Below, piece by piece: positions 12,601 through 24,389 of a stretch of DNA of 64,000 nucleotides. Each line of letters opens with the position of its first letter. Within the stretch, counting starts at the first letter, position 1. A model generated the notes under the pieces. It searched no databases, was not told where the DNA came from, and was given only the letters and a program-made list of their open reading frames with translations. Source of the stretch: Isoetes taiwanensis (lineage: Eukaryota; Streptophyta; Lycopodiopsida; Isoetales; Isoetaceae); contig JAJEKV010000093.1 of NCBI GenBank assembly GCA_021234155.1, positions 3,339,174 through 3,403,173 of the forward strand, given 5' to 3'. The position numbers and the translations under genes were made by a program.

Positions 12601-13370
12601 TAGAAAATTTTAGAAGTATATTATAATAGAGAATATTTTTGTGCACTAAATTACTCTATGGATTCCACCAAATTAATCTTTAGATTCTTTGCTACCTTTC
12701 AAATATTCAACTTTTGTATAAATTTGCTACTCAAGCCTAAGAATGTTGGGCACCATTCCAACGACTTTTAAAGTACAATGTAATAGATGATATCCACAAT
12801 AATGCTTGGCCGCATGTAAACTTATGACATTCCTTATACAAAACCAATACATTCTTCCGAACACAACCAATCAATGGACTCTTGGAACAAACCCCAACCA
12901 TATTATCATGGGCACTTTGCTAAACAATAGAAGCAAACTCAAAAGTCTTGGGCCGGATTAATGGCACAACTTCCACTAAACACCAACACAAAGGGAAAGA
13001 GGGAGGATCGAATACCGAAATGCACACACCGATAATATTGTTGCCTTATCGTTTACATGTTTGAACTTATGCCAAAGAATGCTGGGCACCGTTACTAGTG
13101 CCTGTTCATATAATCTCTATGTGTTTAAGAATAAAGAGCGTCGCATTGTCACTTTTCTTTTTTCTTTTTTGTTACTTTAGGGTAAGAATAGAAATAGGTA
13201 AGTAGTGTGATACCATTGTGGCTAATAAAATGAAAGTATAATAAATCATTTTTTTGGAGTGTGGTTGGGCTAGGGTTTGTATAGTTAGGGTTGCGTCAAG
13301 GAAATAAAAGGGCGAAAGAAGCTAGGGTTGATGTTTTAGAGCTGGGAAGCGGCCGGCAAACGGGAAGCCG
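9661..13370. other. Intergenic stretch, no gene recognised
   Basis: AT-rich sequence with only short frames. A plus frame at 10,253-10,483 follows a region with two near-copies of a C(T/G)AACGGTTGA-type motif around 10,187-10,225, but the protein matches nothing known. One direct duplication (listed separately) is the only structure found. Confidence 0.3.
11932..12127. repeat. Direct duplication, about 114-bp spacing
   Basis: Segments at 11,932-12,005 and 12,046-12,127 share GTCCCATGTxTCCAATGC, TTTGCC and ATGTAAATTATTACAACTCA. The copies are similar enough to suggest a recent local event. Confidence 0.6.
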
Positions 13371-13385
13371 ATGGTGAGTGCATCT

Positions 13386-13706
13386 GACCATTTTGTTAGA
13401 GTCTGTAAATCCGGTGTTAAAAGGCAGAAGCTTGCACTTTTTGGTTACCATCCCTAGAGGAAATTTTTGACCATTTTGTTAGAGTCTGTAAATCCGGTGT
13501 TAAAAGGCAGAAGCTTGCACTTTTTGGTTACCATCCTAGAGGAAATTTTTGACCATTTTGTTAGAGTCTGTAAACTGGTGTCAACAGGCAGAAGCTTGCA
13601 CTTTTTGGTTACCATCCTAGAGGAAATTTTGACCATTTTGTTAGAGTCTGTATAAAAGGCAGAAGCTTGCACTTTTTGGTTACCATCCTAGAGGAAATTT
13701 TTGACT
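13386..13706 (+). repeat. Minisatellite, about 82-bp unit, four copies
   Basis: Copies start at GACCATTTTGTTAGAGTCTG at 13,386, 13,469, 13,551 and 13,631; the last lacks part of its middle. Each contains GGCAGAAGCTTGCACTTTTT and ACCATCCTAGAGGAAATTTT. Each unit can be read as protein (DHFVRVCK, then KRQKLALFGYHP), but unit lengths of 83, 82 and 80 bp do not keep frame. An ATG at 13,371 opens into the first copy and stops inside it because of one extra C. Upstream sequence with repeated TAGGGTT motifs resembles a plant 5' leader, so an amplified first exon is possible but unproven. Confidence 0.75.
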
Positions 13707-14467
13707 GGGATGTTATTTCGAAGTGCATAAATGGAAGACTGGAACGGGCTCATATAAGTGCTAGCTCCTTCTTGCAAGCACAGTCTGCCCTATCCCACAA
13801 TTCTGTTTCTTTGATACCGAATGTTCTCGCTGTTCTAATAAGCTTTTGCATTTTTACCAATGTGTTCTAGCTAATGCCGTTATACTGAGTATCAAGTAAA
13901 CACTTTAGACAGAGTCAACGATTTAGTTCAACAATTTTTCAAACTTAAAACACAACAGATAAATGGTGAATTGAGTCAATGTAAATCGCTGTTCAGATAC
14001 TCCTCCATAAGAAATTTATTATTGCAAATTTGCAGGTTTCTCTTGGTTTCACATTACAAACTTGGAACTGGAATATCATATTAAATAAAAATACCTCATC
14101 AGATGAATGGGATGGCCAAGAGCCCGGCTGAGACCCATATGATATTCCACAAGTGTATTTAAAAATCAACTAGAGCCATTTATGCTTTGTAACATGGAGT
14201 TAAAATTTGTAATGATTTGCTCCCAATAATTGTAATGCCGGTTAAAATTGAGTTAAAAGTTAAAATTGTAATGCCGTGGATTTGTCGATTTGAACCAGCG
14301 TGTGCCAAATTCCTAGGAACACCAGCAGACTACCGGTTCTCCCAATAATTGAAATGCCTTTTTGTGGCAAATTATTATACCTGCTTAAATTTAACAGGAA
14401 GCTTTTTTAGTTTTCCCACACTGATTTGAACCAGTGCCATGGGGCCACTTAGTTACTGTATACAAGA

Positions 14468-14672
14468 ATGTGTTGACACATAAGAATGTCACCTAAAGTG
14501 ACATTTTTTTTACTTAACCAATTACATTATATTCTCTCAAGTAAAATGTAGAATTATATTCTCTCAAGTAAATGTGTAGAATGTGGAGAATGTGGGTCAA
14601 TGTCTAGAAAAATTGAATGCAAAATCTAATGAATATCCTTTAAAAGAATCACTGCCACGTGTCAACACATGA
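14468..14672. mobile_element. MITE-like element with terminal inverted repeats
   Basis: The left end ATGTGTTGACACATAAG (from about 14,469) is nearly the reverse complement of the right end CACGTGTCAACACATG (about 14,657-14,672). The 200-bp interior is AT-rich and non-coding. Related end sequences recur at 14,760-14,790 and 14,838-15,130, so several copies or fragments are stacked here. No clear target duplication was identified. Confidence 0.45.
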
Positions 14673-14837
14673 TTGGATTAAGACGCAAAATGTAATATAA
14701 GTGGTTTTTACATATATAAGAATGTGGAAACACTGCTGATGTGTGGAGGCGCAGAGGTAGTGTAGACACATGAGAATGGCACCTAAAGTGACATTTTTAT
14801 TACGAGAAAACCACCACTTACATAGCACAGGTAGTGT

Positions 14838-15089
14838 TGACACATGAGAATGCCATTTACATACATTACACTCTGGGTAGAATGTTGGGTAAATGTTTAG
14901 AAATATTGAATGCAAAATCTATTAAACATTCCTTAAAAGAATCACTGCCATGTCTCAACACACTGACACATGAGAATGCCATTTACATACATTACACTCT
15001 GGGTAGAATGTTGGGTAAATGTTTAGAAATATTGAATGCAAAATCTATTAAACATTCCTTAAAAGAATCACTGCCATGTCTCAACACAC
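14838..15089. repeat. Perfect or near-perfect 126-bp tandem duplication
   Basis: The unit at 14,838-14,963 is repeated at 14,964-15,089 with no difference I can see. It begins TGACACATGAGAATGCCATT and ends with ACTGCCATGTCTCAACACA. The identity implies a recent event. Short plus frames spanning it are by-products. Confidence 0.85.
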
Positions 15090-15137
15090 GATTAGACTAG
15101 GAGGCATAATGTAATGTATGTGGTTTTACGTTAGCAG

Positions 15138-15345
15138 CCATTATGTCATGAGATCCTAAGGAAGTGTTTTTTACGTCATGAGATCCTAAGGAAAGTGCAA
15201 TTTTTAGAATTTGAACCAATGCTATGTTGCCACACAACGACTATTCTGTAAGGTGTCATGAGATTCTAAGGAAAGTGAGATTCTAAGGAAAGTGCAATTC
15301 TTAGGATTTGAACCACTGTTATGCTGCCACATAGTGGCCATTCGG
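15138..15345. repeat. Clustered GAGATxCTAAGGAAAGTG repeats
   Basis: The motif GTCATGAGATCCTAAGGAA or a close variant occurs near 15,145, 15,175, 15,257 and 15,282. Two copies are followed by ATTTGAACCAxTGxTATG and TGCCACA. On the minus strand that segment contains GGTTCAAAT, similar to a tRNA B box, which may point to SINE ancestry. Confidence 0.6.
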
Positions 15346-15469
15346 TTTGCCATTGGTGCATAGAATGGTCCCATTCCATGAAAGAGCAATTCGTTTTCCA
15401 TTACGCATTGCCTAAGGATCTCATATTTTTCAAAGGAAAAGTAAAGAACTAGCAGTGTAAGCATGCTTG

Positions 15470-15780
15470 GGCAAAGGGTGGGGTGGAATTTGAGAGAGTA
15501 CATGCCTGGGGGCAAAGGCTTGGGTGGAATTTGAGGGGGTGAAGAAAACAAGCTTGGGGCAAAGGGTTGGGTGGAATTTGAGGAGGGAGTGAAGAAAATG
15601 AAAGAATGGGAGCATAAAACATTGGGCAAAGGATGGGGTGGAATTTGAGAGAGTACATGCCTGGGGCAAAGGCTTGGGTGGAATTTGAGGGGAGAGTGAA
15701 GAAAACAAGCTTGGGGCAAAGGGTTGGGTGGAATTTGAGGAGGGAGTGAAGAAAATGAAAGAATGGGAGCATAAAACATA
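15470..15780. repeat. 155-bp duplication built of GGGTGGAATTTGAG subunits
   Basis: Subunits of about 60-75 bp containing GGCAAAGG, GGGTGGAATTTGAG and either GAGTACATGCCTGG or AGTGAAGAAAA repeat across the segment. The block at 15,470-15,624 is repeated at 15,625-15,780. The 207-codon minus frame here (15,845-15,222), rich in PSNSTQ-type and NSTP-type repeats, reflects the repeat and not a recognised gene. Confidence 0.75.
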
Positions 15781-16114
15781 GGATGTTTAGGACGTTGCAG
15801 AGGTATAGGATTGTTGGATAGGTTTTGACTTACTTCAAAAGACACGATACACTTATTGTGAGCGACAAACTACAAATCATCTTCGCCATTGAATTTTTGT
15901 ACATTTGACTTTCAAACAAGATTTCTTCAAGGCATGAAGTACCGGTTTGTTGAGAGTACACCAGAATATCTAGTTATCTATAACAAAGGACGAGCATGTA
16001 TAGCACCGAAATATCTAGTTCGTTATAACGAAGGGCAAACATACATGGTACATTCAAGTTCATTGTTTCATGTCCCAATGTAGAAATCCAAAGTGAGAGT
16101 CTTCCCAAAAACTC

Positions 16115-17892
<1,778 letters not shown>

Positions 17893-20800
17893 TAAAAAAA
17901 TTATACCCTTCCTCCTTCCGCAGGTTAAGGGACCTAGTCAGGACTTAAACTAATAAATCCAGGCTAATGCTAAGCTAGGTGCAGTAGGAAACCCAGCAGA
18001 ACTAGGTCCCTACATACACCCGTAGTATAACAAAAATATAGAAGTAAAAACCTTACTTGATTAGATATTTGTTGACTTCTTTTTGCTTCAAAACTTAAGT
18101 CCAGGCAGATCCATGATAAGGACTTTTTTGTACATTACGCCTTCAAAGGTCTTGACATCAAAACCATTCTTCACGAATTCCAAGATGATCCCATTTTATA
18201 TCTTGTATGCGACATCAGGGGATTACCATGGATGTACAAGCTGGGTACTACTTGAGACATGATGACCTTACTGGCCTGTAGGTAGGGTCTGCATCCATCA
18301 GCCTTGATATACTTAATTGCGGGGGAAGCGGGGGAGCTTCTCTCTCTTGTGGTGACAAAAACTCCATTACTCGCACAAAGAACTTCCAAATTCATGCTTA
18401 AGAAGTTGATTTCAGTGCCAATTCTTGTATCAGCACATGTGCCTGCAAATTTGTACGTTTCTTCCTTGATCTCAAGGTAATTCATATTGTAAATAGTGAT
18501 GTCGCCACTTTTGGAGAAGAATCTACCAGGATTCCCTGCATTAATAAGGCACAAATCATCCATGTACCTGAAAGCTTTTCTAAATAGTTCAATGTCCTTG
18601 TATCTTTTTCTTCGGGCCAAATTGAGGATAAATTGGACTTCATACCAAGCAAGATATAGATTACACCACTGTGGAGAACAAGAAAATCCCATAGCAATCC
18701 CGGATTTTTGCCTCCAGACTATGCCATTGTTAAAAACAAAACAGTTTTGCAGCGACCGGACTAATTCATGTATATGAATTCTTCTTGAGTGACTTTATTC
18801 CAACAATTTTGGAATTTCCCTTCTTGTGTCCCATTTTGCCTCAAAACCGATGCTTGAGCTCTTTTTTTTTGTAGCACAAGTAATACCGTTTGTCTTTTTT
18901 CTTCATAAAATTGAAGGCGGCATTTATCACTTTGCCGATAATGGCACCTGAGACCATCTTCCAGATCAAAGGGAATAGACTCATAACATTTAGTTATGTC
19001 GGCAGTGAAAACATTATATATTTTTTGAGGTAAATTAATCATCACCTGGTAGATAGATTCAACTATCCAACATGCATTATACCCCTTGGGGCAAAAGAGC
19101 TTCACATGTTTACACATTTCTTCAGTAATGTCTGGCCAAACCACTAGAATGCGGGCCAGCCCGCGGAAATTATGCTTGCAACGTCACAAAAAATCGTGTC
19201 ATGGGCGTTGGTAATCCACCTGAAACTGTGCTTGTGTGCTTTATATAAGGCAAAAAGATATGGTAACCCTCTTTCAGACTCTATATCAACAGGATAGAAC
19301 TCAGCAGCTTGCTGCACAACTTCTTTAAGTACTTGCTGCAATGGACAAGACACGACTTCACTTTTGAGCCTTTCCAATGCTTTTGTTCTAACAAGTGCCG
19401 GGCACATGAAACAAGGGTTATTTGTTGCTTTGTCAACCCCTGCAACATATAGATTCTTCTTTATCCAGTGAAGTTCTCGCATTGCTTGGTTGTCATCATA
19501 CAGTATATAGTAGTTGTATGCCCCTTTGGGACTTTGAATGTATACTTCCAAGTCTCTTACTAGTCTCTTCCTGAGAGAGTTAGTAATATCATTGATTGTT
19601 TGTGGCTCCAAATAGGGAAGCGAGAATCTGTGCACAAATAAAAACTGCCTCAGTCCATCCAAGACCACCTGGATACATTCCTTTTTGTCCCATCTTCTGA
19701 GCGGGATGTGATTCAGACCCTTCTTGAGCATCTTTCTCAAATTCCTGTTTTTAACAATGGCCAAATCCATGGTAAGTACATGTCCTTCTTCCTCATTGAT
19801 AAATTGTCTTAAATGCATGTTTCTGCATGGACACTTTGGCTCCTTTTCTCCAGCAAAAACAGAGAATGGTTTGTAAAGGAAGTCAGACAGTTTTTCTTTA
19901 TAACTCCAGCCAAAGCTTGTTTCTTGCATTATGGTTATCCCATATTCCCCCAAATGGGGAGCCACTTCTTCACGAAAAATGCTTTCTATATGAAAAGCAT
20001 TCATAAGTCGCGGATTGAAACGTCACATGAACAATCTTTTCTTTTTCCTCCATGATTTTCCAATATTGATTATTCCATTACTTTGCTTTTGCGAAATTTA
20101 ATAACCTTGAAGGCTTCCACCTGAAAGTATCATAGATAAACACTGTTTTTTAGATATAGACTTGTAAGTGCCATTAATGTAATACAAACGATACTGAGAC
20201 ATATTGCCAACAGTTTAATAAAAACCAGACTAAGTTGTATTGCAATCAAAGATGACAGTACATAGAAGTAGCCCCAAAAGTGAGCTTTCCGCAATAAACA
20301 ACAATACTAATGATATGCAAACGATGCAACGTTTGTCTAACACAAAGGAAATGGAGATCTCTTCAAAGGTCAAGATGGTGAGGCACAATGTCTTTTCATA
20401 GCGGCATGCACTCTTGTTAATGTGAGGCATTCCCCAATGTTTCTTTGTTTTACCACGATTCGGTAGATGTAATATGCGCAGAAGGTCATTTACCATGTTG
20501 CATCCTCACCAACCGAGGGGGAAAGAAAGTGCTGACATTAATCAGCTCCTGATCCGAGTCATTTCCCTTCTTGGCAGAGAGGGTGAAGGTGAACTTTGTT
20601 AGACTTCTTGTCGGGGAGGAGCCATTAGGATCAGGTTTTACCATAGCTTCAGCAATCTGCACCATTCTAAGTATTCTCAAACTTGTTTTGTATGTTGGAC
20701 TCCTTATCAAGCTGGCATTCAATGGCTATGTTAATCATGTTCTCCCCTAAAATGCATGTATCCTATAATGGTAAATACACAGGCAGCGTAATAACTCAAT

Positions 20801-21981
20801 GGACCAACCCGTGCAAGAATGCTTCCTTTGTAGAAAGGGATGGAAACACCACATCAAGATTGTTAAGGATGTACCATATTGCATGATCCACCCAAGTAAT
20901 ATTGTCCTTGCGGACCACCATATCATCATCCTTTTGTACTTCTTTTTTTGTCACATGCACATTTTATGTATGACAAAGGACCTCCACATCCTTCTCACAA
21001 AATAATCATCTCTTCTGGTATTTCCCCACGGCCATATGATTTTTTTGGTTTACATACAAACCATACGGTGATCGCCAGTCTTTTCAAAGACTTTGGTGCC
21101 AAAAGGAGCAAGTCCACAAGATTCTTGTCAAGGATATGATCCCCTGCCTCCATAATATCCTTACGTCTTGACTTGTTCCTTGTCAATATCGCCAGGTACT
21201 CCCACGATTCTTCACTGGTGGGGCCATAACTCCCATGATTTTTGCACCTCCACATAGCATGGTCATCCGCCGGCGGTGCCTCCACCACATCATTTGTCGA
21301 GCCGGAAGCAGGAGCTGTTTACCATGTTTAGCGACCACTTCCTTCCTCCGCAATGGCTCAAGATTGTGATTTGCATTACCGCCATTAAGAGGTCTCTCCC
21401 GGGGAGGGGCCTCTTGAAAATCTTTGTTTCCCAACTTTGGGGGTACAAGTTTCTCTTGGGAATAATCACGAAGCCATGCTTTTGTCGACGTTGTTTGCCG
21501 CTTCAAGGCAAATATTTACCTTTTTCAACCATTGCGCTTAAAAGTCTTCTCTTTGCTTTTCTGAGAGCGGTGAGTTCTTGCATGCCATTGTAGGCTTCAT
21601 CCGAAGCCCAAAAATAGCACCTCGTTCTTTCATATAGCGGTGAGCAATGCTAACCAATGATTGAATCAAGATATGCTCTTTGCCAGAAGTACCGCTATCG
21701 GTGACTTCGAGCTCCTTGCAGGATAATATACTCATGCACTTGGCTATCCCCAAAACAACATAAAACTGCTTGTACAGCCTTGTTTGGGATCAACCAAATT
21801 CGGGCAGAATACCCTAAAGCAAAGAAGGTCTTTATCTCAACTCTTGCTTCCAGGATGCCATCCTAAAAATATAAATTCTTCACTTTTTAGAAAAAGAACT
21901 TCGGAAATCATGAGACATTTGTTGGATATCTTTGACTAAAACCCATCCTTGGATTGGATTAGCAAAAATTTCCTAAGCAAA
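17893..21981 (-). mobile_element. Interior of Penelope-like retroelement
   Basis: This 4.1-kb interior lies between the two long direct repeats. It carries the reverse transcriptase at 20,004-18,171 and, upstream on the same strand, broken frames between 21,753 and 20,486 (for example 21,288-20,995 and 21,506-21,183) that may be an N-terminal or separate ORF1 region. I could not find a GIY-YIG endonuclease signature before or after the reverse transcriptase. Absence of the nuclease would fit the EN-minus Penelope group that relies on exposed or repetitive ends, which is notable given the GATA arrays at the borders. The broken upstream frames make absence uncertain. Confidence 0.6.
18171..20004 (-). 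CDS. Penelope-like reverse transcriptase (frameshifted)
   Basis: An RNA-dependent DNA polymerase, expected to copy element RNA into DNA. Reading right to left: an N-terminal region with a CPCRNMHLRQF cysteine pair, GHVLTMDLAIV and a KGLNHIPLR segment; then AGVDKATNNPCF; then LPYLFALYKAHKHSFRW, the pattern that precedes the fingers in Penelope and telomerase-type enzymes; then TADITKCYESIP with the motif A aspartate at about 18,998-19,000; GIAMGFSCSPQWCNLYLAWYE (motif B); and RYMDDL (motif C) with the two aspartates inside 18,552-18,566. All three catalytic aspartates are present. The frame changes near 19,144 and 18,760, so the copy is inactive or the sequence carries indels. The whole is about 600 codons, in the range for the family core. 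An alternative is the cellular rvt family, but the direct-repeat context argues for a mobile element. Confidence 0.7.
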
Positions 21982-24084
21982 ATAGATAGATTGGCATCTA
22001 GTCTTTATAAGTCTAATCTTGACCAAGACCAAGAAATCAATAGGCGAGGAACCTTGTCTAAGACCTATGTCTTTTTGCCCTAGTCTCCCTAGGTAGCCAA
22101 GATTAACAAACAAATGTCTAGATTTCTCGAATATCAGAAAATGTATTGAATGCTTTTTAAGCAAAGATCTACTCCCCTTATTACAATAATACATTATTCA
22201 AGACAATAGCAAATCCTCATGCATGTATAGATCTTTTCCCTTCTCGAAGGCTTTTGCGGCGTCGGCCCGGCCGCTGCTCGGCCCTGAGGCGCCTTCGGGG
22301 TTAATGCGGCGTAGTGGCCAGATGGCGCTGGGAAGAGGTGATGATGGATGGCGCTGTGAGCACGGGAGAGCGTGCACGGCGTTTCGCGCTGAGAGCACGG
22401 ATCCGATAGGTGGAGCGCTGAGGAGAGGAGGCTTTACTCCTTTGGCTACTTCCACTGGCCGGTTTTGGCCGCCGCCTTCCCCGGCGTGGGGCGATTGGCG
22501 TTAGGGCGTCGTTTTTCAAAGGCCACAGTTGTAGAAGGTTACGGTCGGGGGCGTTTGAGGTGAAGGGGAGATCTTTTGGAGGTATGCTTGTTGCCTTCTT
22601 GCAATAGCATGGTTTTTGGATGTGTAATCATCCACGCAAATGATTTTCCGGTGGTTTTAATGCGGGCCATGGTGATTATGTTTTTGTTCTCGTGGGCCGG
22701 CCCCTTGTTGCAGTTAGGGACTTGGCCCCGTTTTGTACTTAATGGTCCCATAACCCGATTGGGTTCCGTGGACATTAAAAGTTTCTTCCTTCCTTCCTTC
22801 CTTTCTTTTGTATCAAAAGCAAACGCTGAGATTGTATTTACCTTTGAAAGCTTAATAACCCAAGACATACAATAATATCATGTATAGACGCGTCACTACA
22901 CACAGTTACTTAGCATTTATTCAACAAAAAAAACTTCATCCCCGGCCCATCAAATTTGACTGAAGGCGCCTCTTACGCCACCGTCCACAAGAAAAATGAG
23001 TTAGAAAACCAATTTATCTATGTGGGAAGGCGGTGTGTCAGGCCACCCTTCCAACCAGTATCTATCCTGCTCCTAGAAAAATCACAATAACTTAAATTCA
23101 TGCATAAAGATCAAAGCACAACTTTTTTAGTCTAAGTATAATCTCATGCTAAGATTGAACCTCTTTCGGTTGGATGTTCTCAACCCGACACACTTGTAAA
23201 ATACCTTAGATTTTGGGAAGTGACACAAGTATTAGGAAGCAACGCCTATGCCATTTCGTTCCTCACTTGTATCAGCCCACACAGGTCTTCAAGCATTTTG
23301 CGGTGAGCTTGGCAAAAGATATATACTTGCCTTTGATTACCGGGCTTTGCCGGGACCCCAATTTTGCTTCAGATTATTGTTCTTAGATCCTTTGGTCTGC
23401 CCATCTTGCCTCTGGAGATCCGCCGAGATAGAACCTAAAGCAAAGAGTTTTGCAAAGAGATGTTTCTCAAGATGCACATTGAGGCCCTGACTAAACTTCC
23501 CTTTTAAATTCCCCTTGCTTTGTCTCGCCGGATCAAGAACCAAAGACGGCAAGGCTGGAATCCGCAGTGATCTGGATCAGCCTGTTCATCCTATTATGAC
23601 GACCCCAACAGCTTTTACCGTTGTAACGAAAAAACTCAGCTATTGCCCATTCAAGTAAAACCTAGCGTTAACCTCTTGGGGTATTTTTTTACCAAGGTTT
23701 TGCACACCCCAATCTATGCATTCCATGCTTCAACATGTCATAAAAACTCGCTCTGCCTAGTCTCAGGCTTTGGAACATAGACTTGATACATAATGATATG
23801 GTCACAAGAAGGATTAATTATTATTTTTTGAAGAGCTTAATGAATATAGCTAAGTAGCTTTGCGCGCTTACAATTACCATTGATTAAAATCCACCTATAT
23901 GACACGCAGATGGGACATGCACAACGCTTGGACATAATCGCACTCGGGCACTCAAAGATTGTTTGGCACTAGCACATGTCATTAAAACCGGTCCTCTAGT
24001 TTTCTCACGGAATTTCTTTCCTCGCCTACTATTCTAGTCTCAGGCTAGTATTTCCTTCTCTAGATTCTAGTCTAGTCTCGTTTT
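21982..24084. repeat. Right long direct repeat of the composite element
   Basis: Partner of the repeat at 16,215-17,745, starting at TTGGCATCTAGTC (21,991) after a short GATA remnant. It is longer because a 0.56-kb LINE-like insertion occupies 22,240-22,797. Without that insertion the two repeats are both about 1.53-1.54 kb. Confidence 0.75.
22240..22797 (+). mobile_element. LINE-family insertion with (CTTC)n tail
   Basis: This block is absent from the otherwise matching place in the left repeat (near 16,462), where AGATCTTTTTCC runs directly into TTTCTTTTGTATC. The insert is much GC-richer than its host. It ends with GTACTTAATGGTCCCATAA, a CCGTGGACATTAAAAGT segment and CTTCCTTCCTTCC. That ending matches the 3' end of the LINE copies at 9.6, 42.3 and 56.8 kb in order and spacing. 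The first 320 bp are unassigned and could be LINE coding remnant or a separate SINE head. Confidence 0.6.
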
Positions 24085-24121
24085 TAGATAGATAGATAGA
24101 TTGGCATCTAGTCTCGCCTTT

Positions 24122-24219
<98 letters not shown>

Positions 24220-24220
24220 T
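24085..24220. repeat. (GATA)n microsatellite 3
   Basis: A short array at 24,085-24,101 is followed by another TTGGCATCTAGTCT start at 24,102 and then a long GATA array at 24,122-24,220. The repeated element start between two arrays suggests nested or tandem initiation at GATA sequence. Confidence 0.9.
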
Positions 24221-24385
24221 TTTTAATATCCACGGAAAGCTACGACTTATAGGACAATTTGGGGTATATCCAGATGGGCCTTGCCCCCACCACTACTTTG
24301 ATATTTTAACATCCACGAAAAGCCGTAGCTTATGGGACAATTTGCGACACACCCAGATGACCCTGCCCTCACCACTATATATGGC
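24221..24385. repeat. Tandem duplication, about 80-bp unit
   Basis: Two units share ATATCCACGGAAAGC or a near variant, TATxGGACAATTTG, CACCCAGATG or CATCCAGATG-like, and CACCACTA. They lie immediately beside the last GATA array. Confidence 0.6.
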
Positions 24386-24389
24386 TGAA

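Noticed and set aside
15222-15845. 207-codon minus-strand open frame rich in NSTP and QIPP words
   Set aside because: It is built from the 155-bp GGTGGAATTTGAG duplication, is open in several frames at once, and has no known domain.
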